64,000 nt of DNA from Cesiribacter sp964504565 (GCA_964504565.1 CAZDEY010000001.1:372001-436000), one strand, 5' to 3'. Counted from the first letter of the stretch, positions 7,918-17,004 are shown. Numbers and translations: made by a program. Notes: a model not told the origin generated them from the sequence alone.

Positions 7918-9981
7918 CTAATCTTGGCCGGTGGTATCTTCACTGCTACTACCAGCATCCAGAATTTCAAATTGTACGCGGCGGTTTTTCTGACGTCCTT
8001 CGTCGGTTTCGTTAGTGGCTACCGGCTCAGTTTCGCCCATACCTACAATCTGTAAACGATCCGATGCTATACCGTTCACGGTAAGGAAACGGCCTACGGC
8101 ATTAGCTCGGCGTTGCGATAAACCTTGGTTGTAGGCATCGCTACCTACATTATCGGTGTGGCCTTCTATTCTGATGCGCATGGTGGCGTTATCATTCAGT
8201 AATTCCAGCAGGCGGTTAAGCTCCGGGTAACTTTCCGGACGTAGCGTAGCCTTATCAAAATCGAAGAAGATATTGTTTAGGGTAATATCTACTCCGGCTT
8301 CAATTGGTACTAAGTATAAGTCTTGCGTAATTTCTTTGTATTCCTGTTCCTCGCTAAGGTTTATGTTAGCACTAATTGCCACAAATCCGTCGCGCTCGGC
8401 AAGGTAGCCGTAGCGTTCGCCGTAAGGAAGAATAATTTGGTAGTCGCCGCTGCTTTCGCTACGGGCTATACCAACCTCTACGCCATCGGAAAGACGCTCG
8501 TAAAATATGCGGGTGCCGCCCAAAGGCTCGTTAGTTTTGGCATTGTATACCTTACCCTTAACTACAACCACTGGAGAAGGCTTGTAGAATACCGGCAGCT
8601 CTAGCTGGTAAATGTCAACGTCCGCGTCGTTAGCACCGCGAGAGTAGTAGGCCGCGTCGCCGGTAAGCGGTATGTTAAAGAATAGGTCGTCACCTTCAGA
8701 GTTAATATTCGGACCCAGGTTTTCCGGTTCGCTCCAGTTTGTCCAGGTATCATCTAGGCGGCGGGTTACGTATATATCGCTGGCGCCGTAGCCGCTAAAT
8801 CCGTTTGATGAGAAATACAAGGTACGGTCGTCAGCCGCCAGAAATGGGCTGCTTTCAGTGCCGGCAGTATTCAGAATTTTACCTAAGTTTTTAGGCTCTG
8901 TCCAGTTGCCGTTATCCTTCAGAAAGCTCACATATAGGTCACGGTCACCGTAGGTATCCTCGCGCTGTACCGACATTAACAAGGTTTTGCGGCTTTGGGC
9001 CATATAAAAGTTAGCGTTATCGCTAAAATTGTACTCGTTATCAATTTCCAGGTTTACCGGTTCGGTCCAGGTATCGCCGTCTTTATAACTCATAGATACG
9101 CCGGCACTCATTTTTCCGCGTTTCTCGTAGCGATTGCCTAGCAGAAGCAGCATAGTATTACCATCCGGGGTAATTGAGCTTATAAAGTTAGGGCCTTCAT
9201 TATTAAGCGGTGCGCCTATATTCTTAGATTCGGTCCACTCTCCGGTTTCCAAGTTACGCTCGCTAAACCAAATATCTTCCTTATCGTTTACGCCGCCAAT
9301 ATTTTGTGGGTGGTTTCTACGGCTAAAGAAAAGTGTATTACCATCCGGCGAAAGCAAAGGCCTAAGTTCTTTGTACTGGCTGTTAACCTGTGCCCCTAAT
9401 TTCTGAATATTAATGTCGGGGTTAACATCGGCCGCTACTTTCACATCAACTGTAATGGGGGTACGCGAGCGCGAAATACCAATGGCATCAATAGAATGGT
9501 AGCCCGGTAGAGCTTTGCCGTCAATTACTAACTTAATGGCAACCACATCGTATTCGGTTCGGTCAACGAAAATGTTGAGCATACGAGCGTTTTCACCAGT
9601 AGAAGCCGGGGTAAAAGTTTCTATTAGATACTCATTGTCTTGCGCATCGTAGGCAAATACCTGGCTGATAGCCGAAGGGTTATACGATTCGGCAATGGCG
9701 ATTTGGCGAATACGCATAGGCTCATCAAAACCCACTTTAATAAACTCCTCACGGTTTGGCCTGTCGGGGGTCCAGGCGGCGGGGTTTTCGCCACCGGCGG
9801 GTAAAACGTTAGGTGCCCCCAAGGCTTGGTTAGCAGAGAACTGGGTATCGGAAATCTCGCTTGAAACATCTAAGACCTTACTAGCCCACTGAACGTTTTG
9901 ACCATAAGCAAGAGAGGTGGCCAGTAAAAAAACAGTTGCTAATAGTAACCTGAGGCGGTAAAAATCTACTTTCATAAGCAT
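7918..9981 (-). CDS. Large OmpA-family protein with discoidin-like and PD40 repeats
   Basis: 687 residues. Signal peptide (residues 1-27). A beta-sandwich domain resembling F5/8 discoidin comes next (about 30-170, IRQIAIAESYNPSAISQVFAYD). PD40/WD40-like propeller repeats follow (about 190-470), recognisable by repeated DGNTLFFSRRN, DDRTLYFSSNGFSGYGASDIYV and EPENLGPNINS elements. Then comes a carboxypeptidase-regulatory-like domain (about 480-560) and a C-terminal OmpA domain (about 575-675, IFFDFDKATLRPESYPELNRL, GHTDNVGS, LSQRRANAVGRFL). It is an envelope scaffold bound to peptidoglycan. The ATG two codons downstream is an equally possible start. Confidence 0.9.
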   Translation of the reverse strand: MLMKVDFYRLRLLLATVFLLATSLAYGQNVQWASKVLDVSSEISDTQFSANQALGAPNVLPAGGENPAAWTPDRPNREEFIKVGFDEPMRIRQIAIAESYNPSAISQVFAYDAQDNEYLIETFTPASTGENARMLNIFVDRTEYDVVAIKLVIDGKALPGYHSIDAIGISRSRTPITVDVKVAADVNPDINIQKLGAQVNSQYKELRPLLSPDGNTLFFSRRNHPQNIGGVNDKEDIWFSERNLETGEWTESKNIGAPLNNEGPNFISSITPDGNTMLLLLGNRYEKRGKMSAGVSMSYKDGDTWTEPVNLEIDNEYNFSDNANFYMAQSRKTLLMSVQREDTYGDRDLYVSFLKDNGNWTEPKNLGKILNTAGTESSPFLAADDRTLYFSSNGFSGYGASDIYVTRRLDDTWTNWSEPENLGPNINSEGDDLFFNIPLTGDAAYYSRGANDADVDIYQLELPVFYKPSPVVVVKGKVYNAKTNEPLGGTRIFYERLSDGVEVGIARSESSGDYQIILPYGERYGYLAERDGFVAISANINLSEEQEYKEITQDLYLVPIEAGVDITLNNIFFDFDKATLRPESYPELNRLLELLNDNATMRIRIEGHTDNVGSDAYNQGLSQRRANAVGRFLTVNGIASDRLQIVGMGETEPVATNETDEGRQKNRRVQFEILDAGSSSEDTTGQD

Positions 9982-10118
9982 ATAGGTAGGGCCCTTATAT
10001 TAGGATTCGTTAAAACTCTAAAAAATTTTTCTATACAACAAGGCTGATTTGAATAAGTTGTAAAAGAAACGGCAATATATAGGCTATACGTTAAGTTTTG
10101 CTAAGGGTTTAAATAAAA

Positions 10119-10143
10119 AAATCCTGCCTATGAGGCAGGATTT
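10119..10143 (-). terminator. Terminator of the 10.2-10.9 kb OmpA gene
   Basis: Stem AAATCCTGCCT (10119-10129) and AGGCAGGATTT (10133-10143) with a 3-base loop. Read on the minus strand it is followed by six T residues. Confidence 0.85.
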
Positions 10144-10188
10144 ACATTTTTTCAAGACAACTATTGATTAGAATAACGTATAACCGTT

Positions 10189-10899
10189 CTATTCATTCAG
10201 TATTCTAATTTCTACCCGGCGGTTAAGCTGAGCGGCATCGGCAGTTTCGGCCCGGGAAATTGGCATGGAGCCCCCAAATGCTTTAGTAGATACCCGTTCC
10301 TTAGCAATTCCTTTGTTTATTAAATAATCCCTTATAACCTCTACGCGCCGGCCAGAAAGCTTTTTGTTTGCCCGAGCCGGTCCTCTAAAGTCAGTATGGC
10401 CTTCCAGTTGAATCTCCAGGCGGGGGTTTTTTACCAGCATATCAACCAACTTATCCAGCGATTGGTACGAACCGGGAAGCAAAATAGACTGGCTTTGCTC
10501 AAATAAAATGTTATCGAAATCCAAGATTTTACCAATGCGCACCGGCGTCATTATAAAATCTTTAAGAATTTGCTGGTCGCGGTTAAAATCAACAATATCT
10601 ATTTCTTGGCGAAGGGGCAAATATCCCTGGGCTTCGGCTTCAAAAATATACTTGTTTTCGTTGAGGACCGGCATTTCGTACTGGCCGTTAGTACTCATTG
10701 AAACGCCTACATCGTCGCCGTTGGGCATTTTGGTAAACCTAATCTTAGCAACTACCGGGGTGCTGTCTTCAGCACTAATAACCCGGCCGGTTATGGTTAC
10801 TACCGAGTCCGGGCTGGCGTACTGGGCGGCGGCCAGCTCGGCAAGCGAACAAAAACCCAGTAGGGAAAATACAACTATTAATATCCTGCTCAACTTCAT
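10189..10899 (-). CDS. OmpA-family protein with an N-terminal CarboxypepD_reg-like domain
   Basis: 236 residues from the ATG at 10899, which starts a clear signal peptide (MKLSRILIVVFSLLGFCSLA). The longer frame to 10968 adds a non-signal leader and is rejected. Residues about 30-115 form a carboxypeptidase-regulatory-like beta-sandwich (VTITGRVISAEDSTPVVAKI). Residues about 130-236 are an OmpA domain (LDFDNILFEQSQSILLPGS, LEGHTDFRG, LSGRRVEVIRDYL, NRRVEIRI). The domain order matches the C-terminal half of the 7918-9981 protein, suggesting a shortened paralogue. Confidence 0.85.
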   Translation of the reverse strand: MKLSRILIVVFSLLGFCSLAELAAAQYASPDSVVTITGRVISAEDSTPVVAKIRFTKMPNGDDVGVSMSTNGQYEMPVLNENKYIFEAEAQGYLPLRQEIDIVDFNRDQQILKDFIMTPVRIGKILDFDNILFEQSQSILLPGSYQSLDKLVDMLVKNPRLEIQLEGHTDFRGPARANKKLSGRRVEVIRDYLINKGIAKERVSTKAFGGSMPISRAETADAAQLNRRVEIRILNE

Positions 10900-11026
10900 G
10901 TATTTGCTTTTTACGAGTGCTAAGGCAAAGAAGTTCTTGCGCAAAGAACTCCCAATATTGCATTGCAACTACTTAATTCCTGGCCTTAGCTCAAAAGTAA
11001 TAAACCAGGCGTTCTGTTATCTGTAA

Positions 11027-11034
11027 TATTTTTG
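11027..11034 (+). promoter_or_regulatory. -7 promoter box (TATTTTTG) for the PAS kinase gene
   Basis: A perfect TAnnTTTG match, with a predicted leader of about 55 bases to the ATG at 11097. The intergenic space is shared with the divergent OmpA gene. Confidence 0.5.
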
Positions 11035-11096
11035 CTTATATTTAAGTAATATTACAGTCTGTGTACCAATTACTTCGGCAATTGCAATCTCAGAAA

Positions 11097-12524
11097 ATGA
11101 ACGTTGATCAGAATACAAAGCGTATTAACAAATTCCGCGGCGAAAATACCGAGGTTTTTGTGCGTGCCGAACGCCCTCAAAGTTCAGTAGCCGCTTGTCA
11201 GTTTTCCAGCAAAGGTGAACTAATAAGTGCTAACCCGGCATTTTATCAGCTAACTGGCATTTCCGAGCTTAAGCCGGATGATAGCTTTATCAAAAGCTAC
11301 GTACACCCGCTAGACTACCCTACCCTTAATCGCAAGTTTTTACTGGCCGCTTCTACTGGCAAAACCTACGAGGCCCACGTTCGTATGCTGCGCAATGCTC
11401 GCAACGAATACCAGACTTTGCACCTTAAAATGCACGGCAGCGGCAAGGTAGTGGACGTGGAAGCGGCCCCCGATGCGCCCGCTACGGAAAATGTATTTCA
11501 ACATATTGATCAATTAGGGGTTCCGGCCATTCTGTACGATAACAAGTTTAACCTGCTGAAGATAAACAGCGACCTTAGCCGCTTACTAAATTTCAGTGAT
11601 AAGGAGATTAACGAAGTAAACCCCCTGACTTTACTAGAGCCGGAAAGCCTGCCCCACTTTAGCCGGGCAATGCGCCAGGTAATTAGGGGCGAGCGCAACA
11701 ATTTTAGCCTGGAACTGGGCCTGCAAGATAGCCGGGGAGAAACCTGCTGGGTTCAGTTTACGGCTACTAAACTGCGGGGAAGCCAGGGCTACATTCTGGC
11801 AGTAATTCAGGATGTTTCGGCCTTGAAAAGACAGCAGCTAACTGCCCAGCGCGAGTCGCAGGATATGCGGAGTTTGATAGATAAGGTTGGGCAAGACCTT
11901 AGAGACCCTATACGTTCGTTGCTGGCGCTGCACCACATTATTGAGCTGGAGTTTAGCGATAATACCCAGGTAATGGAGTATTTTAATCACTATCACAACT
12001 CGCTAAGCCAGCTTAGTAAAGTAGTGGAAGATTTGCTTACGCTTAATGAGCTTACCCGCAAATCTAAACCGGCCGCCCCGGTCAATTTTAAAGTAGTGGT
12101 TCAAAAGTGCCTGCAAAACCTTTCGGTTTTGGAGGGTTTTTATAAAATTGATTTTGATATTCAGGTTGAAATAAAAGAACCGATACTTATTGAAGAACGC
12201 CTGGTGACTGCGGCAATCCATAATTTGCTAGAGAATGCTATACTATACTCTTCTACCCACGATACCCCTAAAATTAGGGTTGGTATTTGGCGCCGAACCG
12301 ACCAGCTTACTATAGAAATTGCCGATAATGGGAGCGGCATACCTGAAAACCTGCAGGACCAGATATTTAATATGTTTGTGCGGGGCACCTCGCAAAGCCC
12401 CGGGGCCGGCTTAGGGTTGTTCATTGTGAAGAGCGCAATTGATAAGCTAAACGGCACGATCCGCCTGCGTAGCAAAGCCCGCCAGGGTACGTGGTTTAAA
12501 ATCCATATTCCGCTGCCAGCCTAG
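11097..12524 (+). CDS. PAS-containing histidine-kinase-like protein with a degenerate H-box
   Basis: 475 residues from the ATG at 11097; an in-frame GTG at 11061 is possible but less likely. Two PAS-like domains (about 30-110 and 135-245, ending in AVIQDVSALKRQQ) precede the dimerisation helix. The H-box reads KVGQDLRDPIRSL, so the usual phospho-acceptor His is Gln266. His279 and His280 lie one helix turn region later but outside the motif. The HATPase domain is intact: NLLENAILYSS, IEIADNGSGIPENL and GAGLGLFIVKSAIDKLNG. It may be an ATP-binding pseudokinase that works by heterodimerising, or may use another residue. Soluble, with no membrane segment. Confidence 0.85.
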   Translation: MNVDQNTKRINKFRGENTEVFVRAERPQSSVAACQFSSKGELISANPAFYQLTGISELKPDDSFIKSYVHPLDYPTLNRKFLLAASTGKTYEAHVRMLRNARNEYQTLHLKMHGSGKVVDVEAAPDAPATENVFQHIDQLGVPAILYDNKFNLLKINSDLSRLLNFSDKEINEVNPLTLLEPESLPHFSRAMRQVIRGERNNFSLELGLQDSRGETCWVQFTATKLRGSQGYILAVIQDVSALKRQQLTAQRESQDMRSLIDKVGQDLRDPIRSLLALHHIIELEFSDNTQVMEYFNHYHNSLSQLSKVVEDLLTLNELTRKSKPAAPVNFKVVVQKCLQNLSVLEGFYKIDFDIQVEIKEPILIEERLVTAAIHNLLENAILYSSTHDTPKIRVGIWRRTDQLTIEIADNGSGIPENLQDQIFNMFVRGTSQSPGAGLGLFIVKSAIDKLNGTIRLRSKARQGTWFKIHIPLPA

Positions 12525-12609
12525 CATTTTAGCCTACTTGCTGGTAAATGCTACAAAATGGGGCTAATTTGCTGCCCTGTTACCTACTTTCTAACAAAGA
12601 AAATTTTTT

Positions 12610-13491
12610 ATGAAAGGTATTATTTTGGCCGGTGGTTCCGGTACGCGCCTACACCCCCTTACCCGCGCCGTTAGCAAGCAGCTAATGCCGGTATACGATA
12701 AACCAATGATTTACTATCCGCTATCAACCCTTATGGTAGCCGGTATAAAGGACATTCTGATAATTTCTACCCCGCAGGATTTACCTAACTTTGAACGCCT
12801 GCTGGGCGACGGCAGCGAGCTGGGTTGTAACTTCCACTACGCCGAACAGCCCCGCCCTGAAGGGCTGGCCCAGGCATTTACTATTGGTGCCGATTTTATA
12901 GGCAATGATAAGGTGGCCTTAGTGCTGGGCGATAATATTTTCTACGGAAGCGGTATGGCTAAGCTACTGCAGCAAAGTACCGACCCGGATGGCGGGGTGG
13001 TGTTTGCCTACCATGTGCACGACCCGGAACGCTACGGGGTAGTAGAATTTGACCGCCAGCAAAAAGCCCTTTCAATAGAAGAGAAGCCCCAAAAACCCAA
13101 AAGCAATTTTGCGGTGCCCGGCCTGTATTTCTACGATAATTCGGTGGTGGAAATGGCCCGCGATTTAAAACCCAGCCCCCGGGGCGAACTGGAGATTACC
13201 GACATAAATAAGCAATATTTAGAAAAGGGTAAATTGAAGGTAGGCATACTAAGCCGCGGCACCGCCTGGCTGGATACCGGAACTTTTCCTTCGCTAATGC
13301 AGGCCGGCCAGTTTGTACAAACTATAGAAGAACGCCAAGGCTTGAAGGTAGGCTGTATTGAAGAAATTGCCTACCGGATGGGCTATATTAATGCTCAGCA
13401 GTTAGAAGAATTGGCTCAACCACTGCTAAAAAGCGGCTATGGCCAATACTTAGTTAATATGCTAAACTACGAAAAAGGCTTGCCTGAATAA
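12610..13491 (+). CDS. rfbA: Glucose-1-phosphate thymidylyltransferase
   Basis: 293 residues, the normal length. The N-terminal signature is MKGIILAGGSGTRLHPLT with SKQLMPVYDKPMIYYPLS right after. It continues with VLGDNIFYG, YGVVEFD, SIEEKPQKPKSNFAVPGLYFYD and RGTAWLDTGT, all RmlA motifs. It makes dTDP-glucose from dTTP and glucose-1-phosphate, the first step to dTDP-rhamnose for surface polysaccharides. The other rml genes are not adjacent. Confidence 0.96.
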   Translation: MKGIILAGGSGTRLHPLTRAVSKQLMPVYDKPMIYYPLSTLMVAGIKDILIISTPQDLPNFERLLGDGSELGCNFHYAEQPRPEGLAQAFTIGADFIGNDKVALVLGDNIFYGSGMAKLLQQSTDPDGGVVFAYHVHDPERYGVVEFDRQQKALSIEEKPQKPKSNFAVPGLYFYDNSVVEMARDLKPSPRGELEITDINKQYLEKGKLKVGILSRGTAWLDTGTFPSLMQAGQFVQTIEERQGLKVGCIEEIAYRMGYINAQQLEELAQPLLKSGYGQYLVNMLNYEKGLPE

Positions 13492-13567
13492 AGCTAAGCC
13501 GGAAAAGGTAAAACCAAATACGCAAAATAGCGTTCAATAAGGCTGAAACCTATTTTTTTGCCATACC

Positions 13568-14020
13568 ATGAACGCTAGAAACTACTTATTTTATACCTTA
13601 TTGGCCGGCAGCACCGTGCTGGGTGCTTCCTGCTCTAACACCCGGGAAACCCTAACGGAAGACTCTACCGTAACCGGCTACGAGAGTGAGGCGGTGCCCG
13701 GAGCTTACAATGCTACCTCGGCTGAATTGCTCAACCAAAAAGCTGAGCTGAGGAACAGCCTCAACGACCAGCTCGATAAGGTAGACGAACAAATAGAAGC
13801 CCTGGAAGACGAAGCCAAGAGCCTCTCGGCCAGTGCGCAGGATAGTTACCAGAAAACCATTGATGATCTGGACGTACAACGCGAGCGTATAGTAGACCAG
13901 TACCGACAGCTTGATGCCGCCTCTAGCACCAGTTGGGATAACGTAAAGGATGAAATTGGGGAAGTTATGCAGGATGTTGACCAGAAGATGACTACCTTAG
14001 TGGCCGAATTAAAAAACTAA
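13568..14020 (+). CDS. Coiled-coil lipoprotein
   Basis: 150 residues. A lipoprotein signal ends in LGASC (Cys near residue 22). A short linker is followed by an acidic coiled coil from about 55 to 150 (QLDKVDEQIEALEDEAKSLS, then the TSWDNVKDEIGEVMQDV segment typical of small stress-linked coiled-coil proteins). It is probably tethered to the outer membrane facing the periplasm. It is the first gene of a tight three-gene run (gaps of 13 and 2 bases). Confidence 0.75.
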   Translation: MNARNYLFYTLLAGSTVLGASCSNTRETLTEDSTVTGYESEAVPGAYNATSAELLNQKAELRNSLNDQLDKVDEQIEALEDEAKSLSASAQDSYQKTIDDLDVQRERIVDQYRQLDAASSTSWDNVKDEIGEVMQDVDQKMTTLVAELKN

Positions 14021-14033
14021 TTACGCACCTGCT

Positions 14034-14261
14034 ATGAGACTTGCCGGAATTGTAATGCTAGTAATGGGCTTAGTAGCCTTGGTATTTGCCGTACTCGGCG
14101 CAATTGATGTTGCCGGAAAAAATGAGCACCTGATGTTTATGGAAAGCAGCTGGTTCCCGATCATGTTTATTTTCTGGGGTGGTGCCGGTTTATCTATCTT
14201 ACTTACATTTCCGGCCGGTGAAAGAGACGAGCCCCACCGCACTAAAACTCGTACCTACTAA
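14034..14261 (+). CDS. Small two-helix membrane protein
   Basis: 75 residues. Hydrophobic segments lie at about 3-27 and 42-60, with a hydrophilic C-terminal tail (GERDEPHRTKTRTY). The family is not recognised. It starts 13 bases after the coiled-coil lipoprotein gene and ends 2 bases before the DUF4142 gene, so it is almost certainly co-transcribed with both. This points to an envelope role. Confidence 0.7.
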   Translation: MRLAGIVMLVMGLVALVFAVLGAIDVAGKNEHLMFMESSWFPIMFIFWGGAGLSILLTFPAGERDEPHRTKTRTY

Positions 14262-14263
14262 GT

Positions 14264-14836
14264 ATGAAGCGAAAGCTACTATATTATACAGGGTTGCTCG
14301 TGTGGGCGGCCCTATTTTTGTTTTTAACCGAAAGCTGTAGCCCCGGTAGCGATAATGCCGAAACCAAAGGCGAGAACGGTAACCCCCTAAGTACTATTAC
14401 CAGCCCGGCAACCGAAAAAGAATTTGTGCTAAGTGCCTACAGCTATAATCTTATGCTAATTCACTATAGTGAGCTGGCTCAGAAGAAGGAGTTGCGGGGC
14501 AGCGTAGCCAGCTTTATAAGCCTGTCGGTGCCGCTGCATAAAAAACAGAATAGAGAACTAACCGCAGTAGCGGCCAGCAAAAATTGGGAGCTACCTAAAA
14601 CGGTAGGCGAAGATGTAAAAGCCTATAGCCAGGAACTAGATAAGCTGGAAGCATTAGCGTTTGAGCAGGCCTATCTAAAGGTAATCTCTGATATCCAGAA
14701 AAAGTCCGTACCCTTATACGAGGCCGCCAGCGACTACTCCGATACTATATTGGCTGGCTGGGCCGCTAATGCCTTGCCTAAGCTGGAGGCCCACACCGAA
14801 ACTGTAGACCAGTTGCTGGCGGAGGCCAGACGTTAG
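14264..14836 (+). CDS. DUF4142-like lipoprotein
   Basis: 190 residues. The lipoprotein signal ends in FLTESC (Cys near residue 26). The mature part is a four-helix bundle of the DUF4142/ferritin-like type: AYSYNLMLIHYSELAQKK, VASFISLSVPLHKKQNRELTAVAASK, then two more helices. DUF4142 proteins are usually secreted and appear in stress or metal-related settings; the molecular role is unknown. It is the last gene of the three-gene operon starting at 13568. Confidence 0.75.
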   Translation: MKRKLLYYTGLLVWAALFLFLTESCSPGSDNAETKGENGNPLSTITSPATEKEFVLSAYSYNLMLIHYSELAQKKELRGSVASFISLSVPLHKKQNRELTAVAASKNWELPKTVGEDVKAYSQELDKLEALAFEQAYLKVISDIQKKSVPLYEAASDYSDTILAGWAANALPKLEAHTETVDQLLAEARR

Positions 14837-14844
14837 GAACTAGC

Positions 14845-16581
14845 TCAAAACTCCAACTTCTCTAGCCACGCTAAGCCGTTAGCCAATTTGGTATTATTGA
14901 ACTCCAGGTGGATTACCCGGCGGGGTTTTGAGGTTTCGTTTTTGGCCGAAGCGTGAACCGTTAAGGGCTTCATTAAGTGAACGCCTCCTTTATTAACCTT
15001 TACTATTTTGCTATCAAACTTATCTCGCAAGGCAGTGATCTCCTCTTTAGTATGAATGGCCGTATGGCTACGCGGTACAATTTTTAAAGCACCGTTATGT
15101 TCATCGGTATCATCCAGGTGAATTCTGATAGTAAACCCACTTTCCAACACCGATAAAGGCGGAACTACGGAAGAAATTCCTTCTTTATGCGTCCAGCCGC
15201 TATAGCCTTCGGTTTCGGTTTTCTCCTTTATATTAATAGGCAAATCCTGATGATAGGTAACGTACCAATTGGCTTCCGGGGGTTTATCAAAGTAGATTGC
15301 TTTAGTCAGGAAGTAACCTTGGCCAAACCCTTGTTCTACCAGCGTAATCAGGTTCTGGTTGAGGAGAACCGAGCGAAGCCGGGGCAGTTCGTTGAGTAAA
15401 TTGCGAATTGCGTAGCGAGGCTTTTCTTCTGTTTCAGCTTTTAGTTCCAGGTACCGGCCAATTGTAGAGAGTATTTTGCCTACTTCTTTTTGGGTATAGA
15501 TATTCTCTAGCACCGCCGAGCCTTGCCGCTTCAGCTTTTTAAGGCTGCTGCCCAGTTCACTTAGCTTAATTTCCTTATCGTACAGTTGGTAGGCATTCCT
15601 GAATTTCTCCTGAATGCGGCGCTTAAGGCGTTCCGGCTTCAATACCTTCATACATTCGCCGTAGCCTAAAATTTCGCGTTCCAGCTCAAAATTGTGCTTA
15701 ACCAGCAGCCTGATTACTATACCATTCCTGCCCTTCTCCACTAATTCTTGAGTATGATGTAAGGGCTTGGTTAGAACGTAAGGGGCGTTGGCTTCATCTA
15801 CAAACAGTTCTACTTCTTCCACCGGATCGCCGGAGTTTACTGTTACCCCTACTACTTCTGAGAAGTAACGACCCAGGTCAATATTCTTATTTTCAATAAA
15901 GACCAGCGAAGCGTTTTCCAGTTTTACAATCCGGTCTAAGGCCAGGGTAAGTACCGGTTGACTAGCCTTTTTCACCCCTAAAACAAACCAGCGGTTGCGG
16001 TATTCCTTTAGCAAATAAGGGTGAAAAATAAGTGTGCTGGCCTGCCGGGCTTTAAACGACTGGTAGGTAATTTCTAAAGCGCGCTTATGCAGAATAGCCT
16101 GGTATAGCGTATCAATATGTTCCAGACCCTTAAGGTTTTCATTCTTTTCCAGGTCTATAATGGGAGATTGTTTAGTTTTAGCGGTATGAATGCGATCCTC
16201 CAGTCGCTGTACCATACCGTTGAGCTCATTAAAATGGGTAAAGCCCTTAAACTGTCGCAGAATATCGGCCACTTCGGTCAGCTTGTTTAAATCCTGATCG
16301 GTAAGCGGAATATTGGTGATGGAGTAGTCCGGATCTTCGTACAGATAATACTTTTTATCCATCACAATTATAGGCGCATTGTAGCCCAGCTTATCGCTTC
16401 GCATCATCTGAATATCCATCTGCACCGTACGCCGGCTTACGCCCTTATCAATGCCTTCGTATTCATAAAGGGCCTCGGAACAGGCCTCAATCAAGTCTTC
16501 CAGCGTCCACTGCCGGAAGCGGTTCCGCAGGCAATTGTCTAGCGTACGGTAGCGTATAAGTGCGTTTCGGTTTACTGGCAT
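14845..16581 (-). CDS. WYL-domain regulator fused to a PhyH-type Fe(II)/2OG dioxygenase
   Basis: 578 residues in one uninterrupted frame. Residues 1-80 are an HTH of the WYL-regulator type (TLEDLIEACSEALYEYEG, VSRRTVQMDIQMMR). About 150-225 is the WYL domain (YQAILHKRALEITYQSFK, NRWFVLGVKK, LALDRIVKLE), followed by a WCX-like extension to about 335. After a helical linker, residues about 400-578 carry a phytanoyl-CoA dioxygenase-like fold: TYHQD (His444, Asp446), NGALKIVPRSH, then TVHASAKNETSKPRRVIHLEF with His543 and Arg554/555 as the third iron ligand and 2-oxoglutarate contact. WYL domains commonly bind nucleic-acid ligands, so the protein could sense RNA ends and control rtcB/ro60. The ATG directly abuts a palindromic repeat whose GGGGTGAGGG could act as a ribosome site. 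Probably co-transcribed with the DUF559 gene. Confidence 0.8.
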   Translation of the reverse strand: MPVNRNALIRYRTLDNCLRNRFRQWTLEDLIEACSEALYEYEGIDKGVSRRTVQMDIQMMRSDKLGYNAPIIVMDKKYYLYEDPDYSITNIPLTDQDLNKLTEVADILRQFKGFTHFNELNGMVQRLEDRIHTAKTKQSPIIDLEKNENLKGLEHIDTLYQAILHKRALEITYQSFKARQASTLIFHPYLLKEYRNRWFVLGVKKASQPVLTLALDRIVKLENASLVFIENKNIDLGRYFSEVVGVTVNSGDPVEEVELFVDEANAPYVLTKPLHHTQELVEKGRNGIVIRLLVKHNFELEREILGYGECMKVLKPERLKRRIQEKFRNAYQLYDKEIKLSELGSSLKKLKRQGSAVLENIYTQKEVGKILSTIGRYLELKAETEEKPRYAIRNLLNELPRLRSVLLNQNLITLVEQGFGQGYFLTKAIYFDKPPEANWYVTYHQDLPINIKEKTETEGYSGWTHKEGISSVVPPLSVLESGFTIRIHLDDTDEHNGALKIVPRSHTAIHTKEEITALRDKFDSKIVKVNKGGVHLMKPLTVHASAKNETSKPRRVIHLEFNNTKLANGLAWLEKLEF

Positions 16582-16585
16582 GAAT

Positions 16586-16620
16586 CCCTCACCCCGGCCC
16601 TCTCCCTAAGGGAGAGGGAG
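16586..16620. repeat. GC-rich palindromic repeat copy 1
   Basis: Core CCCTCTCCCT (16598-16607) pairs with AGGGAGAGGG (16609-16618), preceded by the CCTCACCCCGG side. It lies between the DUF559 stop and the WYL-PhyH start codon. It is related to copies at 17080-17155, 17181-17230, 22765-22800, 23077-23108 and 23130-23160. Confidence 0.85.
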
Positions 16621-17004
16621 TTATTTTGATGTTAATTTTATGATTTGGTTTAGAACCTCTTCGGTTTTATTGAAAACCTTTTGATTGGTGAAGCGGATTA
16701 CGGTTATTCCTAGCTCGTTTAGCTCGTAGGTTCTGCCTATATCGTAGTCTTTCTGCTCTTCCAAATCGTGTACTTCGCCGTCAAGTTCTATAGCTAGTTT
16801 AGCTTCGTGGCAGTAGAAATCGGCTATGAAGTTGTTTAATGGATGCTGGCGCCTGAACTTTAGGCCATTCAACTTTCGGTTGCGCAAATATTCCCATAGC
16901 AAACTTTCAGCTTCGGTACTTTGTCGGCGGTTTTGGCGGGCATAGTCGAAAAGCTTGCCGCCGGCACCTAAATGCATACTTCCAAACTTGTTTTCTTCAG
17001 CCAT
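16621..17004 (-). CDS. DUF559 endonuclease-domain protein (Vsr/restriction-endonuclease fold)
   Basis: 127 residues. The core is LLWEYLRNRKLNGLKFRRQHPLNNFIADFYCHEAKLAIELDGEVHDLEEQKDYD, containing the (I/V)xDFYC and ELDGxxH elements of the DUF559 branch of Vsr-like/PD-(D/E)xK nucleases. It ends with ELGITVIRFTNQKVF. The biochemical role of such stand-alone proteins is not settled. The gene is bracketed by palindromic repeats on both sides, and its frame stops right at the edge of one of them. That makes a repeat-associated mobile or selfish unit plausible, like REP elements with their transposase. Confidence 0.85.
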   Translation of the reverse strand: MAEENKFGSMHLGAGGKLFDYARQNRRQSTEAESLLWEYLRNRKLNGLKFRRQHPLNNFIADFYCHEAKLAIELDGEVHDLEEQKDYDIGRTYELNELGITVIRFTNQKVFNKTEEVLNQIIKLTSK

